DNA from: Bacteroidia bacterium
Lineage (GTDB): Bacteria; Bacteroidota; Bacteroidia; Bacteroidales; UBA12481
Reading direction: 5' to 3'
DNA length: 7,092 nucleotides
Assembly (NCBI GenBank): GCA_026391235.1
Contig: JAPLDV010000663.1
Span: 1-7,092, forward strand
The notes below the pieces were generated by a model. It ran no database searches, had not been told where the DNA came from, and worked only from the letters and a program-made list of their open reading frames with translations. The position numbers were made by a program, and so were the translations under genes. Shown here one piece after another: positions 1 to 4,820 of this stretch. Each line of letters opens with the position of its first letter. Positions within the stretch are counted from its first letter, which is position 1.

Positions 1-1008
1 GGGGAGGTCGAAATTATGGGGGTTCCAGCCAACAGTTGGCTCGGTGTTCCTTTGATGGTTGACGACCGGGTAGTGGGGATACTCATGGTGCAGAGTTATA
101 AATCGAATGTGATTTATGATCAATCGGATCTGCAATTGCTGGAATATGTCAGTGAACACCTGGCCTTGGCAATCGATCGTTATGACGTGCAATCCAGGCT
201 GATCAAAGCCAAAGATCAGGCCGAGGAGAGCGATCGGTTAAAATCAGCTTTTTTATCAAACCTTTCGCATGAGATCCGCACCCCAATGAATGCCATTGTA
301 GGTTTTATGGACATGATAGCGGAATCTGACATCACTGATTTACAGCGTCAACAATATACCTCACGCGTTCTGCAAAATGGTCACCGGCTTTTGACTACTT
401 TGAGCAAGATGATAGAATTGGCAAAACTTCAGGCTCATCAAATGCCTTTCGATATTCAGGATCTGGAAGTCAGACAGATGTTTTCTATGTTGAGAGACGA
501 AATCAATCCGATAATAAGCTTATTTGAGAAAGCGGGTTTGGAGGTTCACTTCGTTTGTGATCCTAAAACAGAAAAAATGTCCTTTTTGGCTGACCCTACC
601 CGTTTTAAGCAGTTGATGCTTTGCCTGGCCGAGAATGCAGTCAAATTCACTGATCATGGGTACATGGAAATAGGATGCCGGAAATACGATCAGAAGCAAT
701 TATTGTTCTGGGTTAAGGATTCGGGTATTGGTATGAATAATAGCGAGTTAGAACATATTTTTGAATGGTTCATCAAAGGTCAGAAGGCCAGTGAAGATCT
801 TTACCAGGGCACCGGATTAGGTTTGACAATTACCAAACTGATCGTTGAATTTATGAATGGACAGATTTGGGCTGAATCTGAGGCTGGCAGAGGCTCTTGT
901 TTCTATTTTACGCTACCCGCAGTTATGACTGAATCTCTCAAAATGGTACCCATTACAATGGATCACCAGGATTCCTACGAAATCGAACATTCGGTTCATG
1001 CTGTCTGA
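1..1008 (+). CDS. Sensor histidine kinase, GAF-HisKA-HATPase, 5' end missing
   Basis: This is the C-terminal 335 residues of a two-component sensor kinase. The frame is open to base 1 and reads GEVEI before the first ATG at 16, in the middle of a GAF-like fold, so that ATG is internal and the true start lies upstream. Visible residues 1-60 are the end of a GAF domain (SWLGVPL, VVGILMVQSY, YVSEHLALAIDR). A helical linker at 61-85 leads to the HisKA H-box SHEIRTP with the predicted phospho-acceptor His90. The HATPase domain follows, with N-box Asn212 in ENAVKFT, G1 box DSGIG at 240-244, an F-box-like IFEWF, and G2 box GTGLGL at 270-275. All catalytic motifs are present, so it should be an active autokinase. 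No receiver domain, DNA-binding domain or membrane segment occurs in the visible part; about 30 unassigned residues end the protein. The signal it senses cannot be read from this fragment. It lies 153 bp before hydC on the same strand with a possible terminator between, so a regulatory link to the hydrogenases is only positional. Confidence 0.93.
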   Translation, partial: GEVEIMGVPANSWLGVPLMVDDRVVGILMVQSYKSNVIYDQSDLQLLEYVSEHLALAIDRYDVQSRLIKAKDQAEESDRLKSAFLSNLSHEIRTPMNAIVGFMDMIAESDITDLQRQQYTSRVLQNGHRLLTTLSKMIELAKLQAHQMPFDIQDLEVRQMFSMLRDEINPIISLFEKAGLEVHFVCDPKTEKMSFLADPTRFKQLMLCLAENAVKFTDHGYMEIGCRKYDQKQLLFWVKDSGIGMNNSELEHIFEWFIKGQKASEDLYQGTGLGLTITKLIVEFMNGQIWAESEAGRGSCFYFTLPAVMTESLKMVPITMDHQDSYEIEHSVHAV

Positions 1009-1010
1009 TT

Positions 1011-1037
1011 AAAATCAGTAGTCCTAATCTGATTTTT
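1011..1037 (+). terminator. Possible intrinsic terminator after the histidine kinase
   Basis: AAAATCAG (1011-1018) pairs perfectly with CTGATTTT (1029-1036) around a 10-nt loop, and T-rich sequence follows. The stem is only 8 bp and AT-rich, so it is weak. A competing hairpin is possible because CTGATT at 1005-1010, overlapping the stop codon, can also pair with AATCAG at 1013-1018. Its place just after the kinase stop codon fits a terminator. Confidence 0.45.
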
Positions 1038-1061
1038 GTCATCTCTTTTACTAATAAACGT

Positions 1062-1094
1062 CATGTTTGCCTTTTTTCTTTTGTTATAATTTTA
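1062..1094 (+). promoter_or_regulatory. Candidate promoter region of the hydC-hydB-hydA operon
   Basis: Two imperfect matches to the Bacteroidota promoter (TTTG, 19-21 nt, TAnnTTTG) overlap here. One is TTTG at 1066-1069, a 17-nt spacer and TAATTTTA at 1087-1094; its -7 element lies inside the Rex-like palindrome. The other uses CATGTTTG at 1062-1069 as the -7 element, with TTTG at 1035-1038 23 nt upstream, which would put the palindrome just downstream of the start of transcription. Neither has ideal spacing. A promoter is expected somewhere in this 153-bp gap because the kinase is probably terminated before it. Confidence 0.3.
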
Positions 1095-1098
1095 ACAA
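1081..1098 (+). promoter_or_regulatory. Rex-like operator upstream of hydC
   Basis: TTGTTATAATTTTAACAA is an inverted repeat with perfect outer arms TTGTTA and TAACAA around a 6-nt centre. Compared with the clostridial-type Rex operator TTGTTAAnnnnTTAACAA it matches 13 of 14 defined positions. Rex is a repressor that binds DNA when NADH/NAD+ is low and leaves when NADH rises, and fermentation and hydrogenase genes are known targets. The site overlaps or adjoins the candidate promoter, 63 bp before the hydC start, where repression is plausible. The same TGTKA-N6-TAACA core recurs twice before the second operon. A Crp/Fnr-family site has similar geometry and is the main alternative. Confidence 0.55.
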
Positions 1099-1161
1099 AT
1101 GAAATAAGTGCCTGATTATTATAGAGAATAGCACAAAAATTGAATTTAAAGTAAAACAAAA

Positions 1162-1629
1162 ATGGCTGATGTTCAACAGATTATTAATGATGTTACCAAG
1201 GTTTACGGCAAGGAACGAAAGGCATTGATGCCGATTCTTCAAGCCGTTGTAAAAACTAAAAATTACCTGGATGACCAAGATCTTATTTCCATTTCAAAGG
1301 CTTTGGATCTTTCCGCTGCCGATGTATTCGGGACTGCTAGTTTTTATACTTTTCTGGATACAGTTCCCCGCGGAAAAAATGTAATTCGGGTTTGTAAAAC
1401 AATCTCGTGCCACATGGCTGGTAAGGATGAAATTTTACATGCCATCGAAAAAACTTTGAATATCAAAACCGGGGAAACAACGGTAGATAAGAAATTCACC
1501 CTTCTGACGGCCAATTGCCTTGGGTGGTGCCATAAGGGTCCGGTCATGCTGATCAATGATAAGATTTTCCCGGAACTTACTGCAGAGAAGGCAATAGAGA
1601 TTCTGCATAATTACCGGGAAGAAGAATAA
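1162..1629 (+). CDS. hydC: NAD-linked [FeFe] hydrogenase subunit HydC (NuoE-like, thioredoxin-like [2Fe-2S])
   Basis: This 155-residue cytoplasmic protein belongs to the NuoE / 24-kDa family: an N-terminal helical bundle (about 1-65) and a thioredoxin-like [2Fe-2S] domain. The four expected ligands are visible as C78-x4-C83 (RVCKTISC) and C119-x3-C123 (NCLGWC). The segment GTASFYTFLDTVPRGKNVI is a family signature. Length is normal for the family (about 150-170). In HydABC-type hydrogenases this subunit docks on HydB and holds a [2Fe-2S] centre near the FMN site. The next genes are a NuoF-like protein and an [FeFe] hydrogenase, and no membrane complex I subunits are present, so a hydrogenase role is favoured over respiratory complex I. 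The ATG at 1162 follows an A-rich leader with no Shine-Dalgarno sequence, and the protein starts where family members usually start. hndA and nuoE are other names used for this family. Confidence 0.92.
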   Translation: MADVQQIINDVTKVYGKERKALMPILQAVVKTKNYLDDQDLISISKALDLSAADVFGTASFYTFLDTVPRGKNVIRVCKTISCHMAGKDEILHAIEKTLNIKTGETTVDKKFTLLTANCLGWCHKGPVMLINDKIFPELTAEKAIEILHNYREEE

Positions 1630-1659
1630 TTTACTGCAACCAATCGCAATAGAAAAAAA

Positions 1660-2826
1660 ATGGAAAATTCAAGACCTAAACGGGTTGATATCATATTCCT
1701 GATGGCAGGAATAGATCCTTTAAAAGTTGTGGAGACGACTTTAAAGAAAAGTCCTGATGAAATAATCCTTGAAATGATTGATTCTGGATTAAAGGGCCGG
1801 GGAGGTGCCGGTTTTCCGACAGGTTTGAAATGGAAGTTTACCCGGAACGAGGATAGCTATGATAAATATGTTATTTGCAATGCCGATGAGGGAGAGCCAG
1901 GAACCTTTAAGGATCGTGAGATTTTGGACCGCGTTCCTGAAAAGGTGTTTGCCGGGCTGGCCATATGCGGTTATACTATAGGTGCACGTGAGGGATTTAT
2001 TTATTTAAGGGGGGAGTATAATTTCCTTCTCCCTGCTTTAAATGCAAAGCTCCAGTTATTTAATGCCGGAATTAAAAAACTCGGATTGGACTTTACTATC
2101 CAGATGCGTTCAGGGAGCGGGGCCTATATATGCGGAGAAGAAAGTGCTTTGTTTGAATCGATGGAAGGAAAACGTGGAGAGCCGCGAAATAAACCTCCAT
2201 ATCCTACAGTGGCCGGATACTTGGGAAAGCCTACAGCAATAAATAATGTTGAAACTCTTGTTTACGCATTCATGATTGCTCGAATCGGAGCTGAGAAATT
2301 TAAGGAAATGGGAACTAAAGATTCGAGAGGATCAAAGGTTTTCTCCATTTCAGGGGACACTCCAAAAGCTGGTATTTCTGAACTGGAGCTGGGTATGACT
2401 GTTCAGCAGTTTGTCGACGAATTTGGAGATGGGGATACAAAGGCAGTGCAGGTAGGAGGGGCTTCAGGCGGGTGTGTACCCAGAAAGATGTTCAAGGAAA
2501 CAATCATTGGTTATGAAGGAATCCCAACCGGAGGTTCCATGATGCTTTTCAATAGCAGCCGGTCGATGTATAATGTTTTACATGATTACCTGGAATTCTT
2601 CACAGAGGAATCCTGCGGACAATGTACACCTTGCAGGGTCGGTTGCCAGCAATTATTAAAAGGGATTGAGGCCGTAAAACGTGGAGAGAAAGGACCGGGT
2701 TACCTGGATGATCTGAAGAAGCTGGCAAGGACAATGAAAGTTGCCGCTAAATGCGGACTTGGCCAGTCGGTTGCTAATCCCTTCGTATCCATTGTATCCA
2801 ATTTCAAAGAAGAAATTATTTATTAA
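1660..2826 (+). CDS. hydB: NAD-linked [FeFe] hydrogenase subunit HydB, short form (NuoF core only)
   Basis: This 388-residue FMN- and NAD(H)-binding subunit belongs to the NuoF / 51-kDa family. Motifs in order are the FMN-binding glycine loop GRGGAGFPTG (46-55), CNADEGEPGTFKDR (73-86), YLRGEY (115-120), GAYICGEESALFESMEG (154-170), and the N3-type [4Fe-4S] ligands ESCGQCTPCRVG (C319, C322, C325) with C365 in CGLGQS. It would exchange two electrons with NAD(H) and pass single electrons to HydA. It lacks both the N-terminal thioredoxin-like domain and the C-terminal 2x[4Fe-4S] domain found in the HydB encoded at 4821; it ends about 20 residues after the last cluster ligand at a normal stop codon, so this looks like a compact form rather than a truncation. 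The start is 30 bp after the hydC stop, with AGAAAAAAA before the ATG and no Shine-Dalgarno sequence. The separating stretch is in frame and open apart from the hydC TAA. hndC and nuoF are alternative family names. Confidence 0.93.
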   Translation: MENSRPKRVDIIFLMAGIDPLKVVETTLKKSPDEIILEMIDSGLKGRGGAGFPTGLKWKFTRNEDSYDKYVICNADEGEPGTFKDREILDRVPEKVFAGLAICGYTIGAREGFIYLRGEYNFLLPALNAKLQLFNAGIKKLGLDFTIQMRSGSGAYICGEESALFESMEGKRGEPRNKPPYPTVAGYLGKPTAINNVETLVYAFMIARIGAEKFKEMGTKDSRGSKVFSISGDTPKAGISELELGMTVQQFVDEFGDGDTKAVQVGGASGGCVPRKMFKETIIGYEGIPTGGSMMLFNSSRSMYNVLHDYLEFFTEESCGQCTPCRVGCQQLLKGIEAVKRGEKGPGYLDDLKKLARTMKVAAKCGLGQSVANPFVSIVSNFKEEIIY

Positions 2827-2844
2827 GCCAAAATCGGAAGTATC

Positions 2845-4638
2845 ATGAGTAAATATTTGGTAAACCTTTCAGTTAATGATATTCCGGTTTCGGTGCCGGA
2901 AGGAACGACCATTCTCGCTGCTGCAAAGAAACTGGATTTCAAGATCCCAACCTTGTGCTACCACGAAGACCTTTGTGTGGCTGGTAATTGCAGGGTTTGT
3001 GTTGTTGAACAGGTTGGAGGAAAAGTTTTGGTTGCAGCTTGTGCAACGCCTGTATCTGAAGGTATGCAGATCCATACAAACAGTAAAACCGTTAGAACGG
3101 CACGTAAAACGATCATCGAACTTTTATTGTCCGAGCACAACGCCGACTGCACCAAGTGCTATAAAAATGGAAGTTGTGAATTGCAGAGTCTGGCACATGA
3201 ATACCGTGTTGGAGATCATGTTTTCATTGATCTCGTTAATGGCAAACGAAGGGATATTGATGATCTTTCCCCATCCATCATTAAGGATAACAGTAAGTGT
3301 ATCAGATGCCAGCGGTGTGTCAGAACCTGCGATGAACTTCAGGGAGTATCGGCTCTCGCTGTTGCCTTCAAGGGAGACCATCAGAGAATATCAACCTTTC
3401 TGAATCGTCCGCTGGTTGAGGTGGTTTGTACCAATTGCGGCCAGTGTGTAAACCGCTGTCCGGTTGGAGCCTTGATTGAAAAACCCTATGTCGAAGAGGT
3501 CTGGGATGCTATTAATAACCCGAACAAGCATGTCGTGGTTCAAACTGCACCAGCCGTGCGTGTGGCGATTGGTGAAGATCTTGGATATAATCCAGGAGAG
3601 AGACTTACCGGTAAGATGGTCACGGCTCTGAAAAGGCTTGGGTTTGATTCGGTTATGGACACCGATTTTACTGCGGATCTGACAATTCTCGAGGAAGGAA
3701 CTGAGTTGCTAACACGTCTTAAGAGAGCTATTGTTGACAAAGATGACAGGGCAGCTTTGCCAATGACAACTTCTTGTTCACCTGGATGGATCAAGTTTAT
3801 TGAACATACATTCCCGGAGTATCTTCCGAACGTTTCAACCTGTAAATCTCCGCAGCAAATGTTTGGGGCACTGGCAAAGACCTATTATGCTCAGAAAAAG
3901 GGACTGAAAGCTCAGGATATTTGCGTCGTGTCAATCATGCCTTGTACAGCAAAAAAATATGAGGCCAATCGTCCGGAAATGCGGTCGAGCGGTTATAAGG
4001 ATGTAGATTTTGTGCTGACTACCAGGGAACTGGGGATGATGATTAAACAAGCTGGTATAAATTTCCAGAACCTCGAGGATTCACCATACGACAGGATTAT
4101 GGGAGAGTCTACCGGAGCAGCAGTTATCTTCGGAGCTACCGGTGGTGTTATGGAAGCAGCGTTGAGAACTGTTTACGAAGTGGTTACCGGCAGGGAAGTG
4201 CCTTTCAACAACCTGAATATCCTGCCAGTTCGCGGTATGGAAGGAGTAAAAGAGGCTAAAGTGAAAATAGAAGGCTGTTTACCGGAATGGAAATTCCTGG
4301 ATGGTATTGAAGTTTCGTGTGCGGTGGCACATAGTCTGGCTAATGCACGGAAACTCATGCAAGCGGTTAAGGATGGCCGGGCGCATTATCATTTCATCGA
4401 GGTTATGGCCTGTCCGGGTGGTTGTCTGGGTGGCGGAGGTCAGCCAATTCCTACCAATGAAGAAATCAGAGCTAAAAGAGCTGCAGCCATTTATGAAGAA
4501 GATGAAGGGCTGCCGCTTCGCAAATCCCATGAAAATCCGGAAGTGAAAATGATCTATGAAGAATTCCTTGGAGCCCCCAATAGTCATAAGTCTCATAGCT
4601 TGTTGCATACCCACTATCTGGCAAGAAAGAGGTATTAG
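2845..4638 (+). CDS. hydA: [FeFe] hydrogenase catalytic subunit HydA (M3 type, NAD-linked)
   Basis: This 597-residue enzyme reversibly reduces protons to H2 at the H-cluster. Domains in order: plant-type [2Fe-2S] ferredoxin (C38, C49, C52, C66); His-ligated [4Fe-4S] (H98, C102, C105, C111); two-cluster ferredoxin domain (C152, C155, C158, C162 and C195, C198, C201, C205); then the H-cluster domain. The three signatures are L1 TSCSPGW (309-315), L2 MPCTAKKYE (365-373) and L3 EVMACPGGCLGGGGQP (519-534, ligands C523 and C527). Aligned by eye with Clostridium pasteurianum CpI, the proton-path residues E284, E287, R291, S331 and C311 are kept. The small-subunit-like tail (RKSHENP, LLHTHY) is complete. 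The one notable difference is Ser312 where CpI has a second cysteine. There is no signal peptide, so it is cytoplasmic. It is last in the operon, 18 bp after hydB, with a weak GGAAG before the start and a strong terminator after it. Maturases HydE, HydF and HydG, needed to build the H-cluster, are not in the window. hndD is an equivalent name. Confidence 0.96.
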   Translation: MSKYLVNLSVNDIPVSVPEGTTILAAAKKLDFKIPTLCYHEDLCVAGNCRVCVVEQVGGKVLVAACATPVSEGMQIHTNSKTVRTARKTIIELLLSEHNADCTKCYKNGSCELQSLAHEYRVGDHVFIDLVNGKRRDIDDLSPSIIKDNSKCIRCQRCVRTCDELQGVSALAVAFKGDHQRISTFLNRPLVEVVCTNCGQCVNRCPVGALIEKPYVEEVWDAINNPNKHVVVQTAPAVRVAIGEDLGYNPGERLTGKMVTALKRLGFDSVMDTDFTADLTILEEGTELLTRLKRAIVDKDDRAALPMTTSCSPGWIKFIEHTFPEYLPNVSTCKSPQQMFGALAKTYYAQKKGLKAQDICVVSIMPCTAKKYEANRPEMRSSGYKDVDFVLTTRELGMMIKQAGINFQNLEDSPYDRIMGESTGAAVIFGATGGVMEAALRTVYEVVTGREVPFNNLNILPVRGMEGVKEAKVKIEGCLPEWKFLDGIEVSCAVAHSLANARKLMQAVKDGRAHYHFIEVMACPGGCLGGGGQPIPTNEEIRAKRAAAIYEEDEGLPLRKSHENPEVKMIYEEFLGAPNSHKSHSLLHTHYLARKRY

Positions 4639-4664
4639 TAAAAAGTGAATACCTGAAAACACGG

Positions 4665-4698
4665 AAGGGAGACTATACATGATTTAGTCTCCCTTTTT
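4665..4698 (+). terminator. Intrinsic terminator of the hydC-hydB-hydA operon
   Basis: AAGGGAGACTA (4665-4675) and TAGTCTCCCTT (4685-4695) form a perfect 11-bp stem with a 9-nt loop, and the run of T residues continues to 4698. It begins 26 bp after the hydA stop. The stem, loop and T-tract are textbook for a Rho-independent terminator, so the next operon should need its own promoter. Confidence 0.9.
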
Positions 4699-4750
4699 AA
4701 TGTTTGGAGATAGTCTGTTACATATTTGGCTGTAAAAATGAAAGAAATCA

Positions 4751-4781
4751 TTTGCTGGTATGATAAAGCCTTTTATCTTTG
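4751..4781 (+). promoter_or_regulatory. Bacteroidota-type promoter of the second hydrogenase operon
   Basis: TTTG at 4751-4754 and TATCTTTG at 4774-4781 are separated by 19 nt, an exact match to the Bacteroidota primary-sigma consensus TTTG, N19-21, TAnnTTTG. Transcription should begin around 4785-4790, giving a leader of roughly 30 nt before the ATG at 4821. It lies after a strong terminator and directly before the tandem palindromes, which is the expected layout for an operator-controlled promoter. Confidence 0.72.
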
Positions 4782-4782
4782 T

Positions 4783-4817
4783 GTGTGAATATTATAACAA
4801 TGTGAATTAAATAACAT
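4783..4817 (+). promoter_or_regulatory. Tandem Rex-like operators over the transcription start of the second operon
   Basis: Two 18-bp imperfect palindromes abut: GTGTGAATATTATAACAA (4783-4800) and ATGTGAATTAAATAACAT (4800-4817). Their 16-bp cores at 4784-4799 and 4801-4816 both read TGTGAATnnnATAACA, identical at 13 of 16 positions with a 17-bp period. The core TGTGA-N6-TAACA has the geometry of the Rex operator TTGTGAAnnnnTTCACAA / TTGTTAAnnnnTTAACAA. They start just after the -7 element and end 3 bp before the start codon, so a bound protein should block initiation. The regulator is not in the window; a Crp/Fnr-family protein is the main alternative. Confidence 0.5.
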
Positions 4818-4820
4818 ATC

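Noticed and set aside
16..18. ATG at 16 as the true start of the histidine kinase
   Set aside because: The frame is open to base 1 and the residues before and after it belong to one GAF domain, so the gene is cut by the window edge.
1108..1134. GTGC and GCAC arms in the hydC leader as a regulatory hairpin
   Set aside because: Only four base pairs with a long AT-rich loop; not stable enough to claim.
1660..2826. Short HydB as a truncated or broken gene
   Set aside because: The FMN, NAD(H) and N3 cluster motifs are all complete, and length and ends fit a minimal NuoF core, so it is better read as a compact family member.
1162..2826. nuoE and nuoF of respiratory complex I
   Set aside because: An [FeFe] hydrogenase catalytic gene with L1-L3 motifs follows directly and no membrane complex I subunits are present.
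2876..3403. Overlapping + strand frame of 175 codons inside hydA
   Set aside because: It is a frame shadow of hydA, which keeps all its cluster motifs through this stretch without a frameshift.
4279..4680. Antisense open frame of 133 codons over the end of hydA and its terminator
   Set aside because: It lies opposite well-supported hydrogenase coding sequence, overlaps the terminator stem, and shows no recognisable domain.
4703..4728. TTTG and CATATTTG as another promoter after the terminator
   Set aside because: The 14-nt spacer is too short and the -7 element imperfect; the pair at 4751-4781 fits far better.
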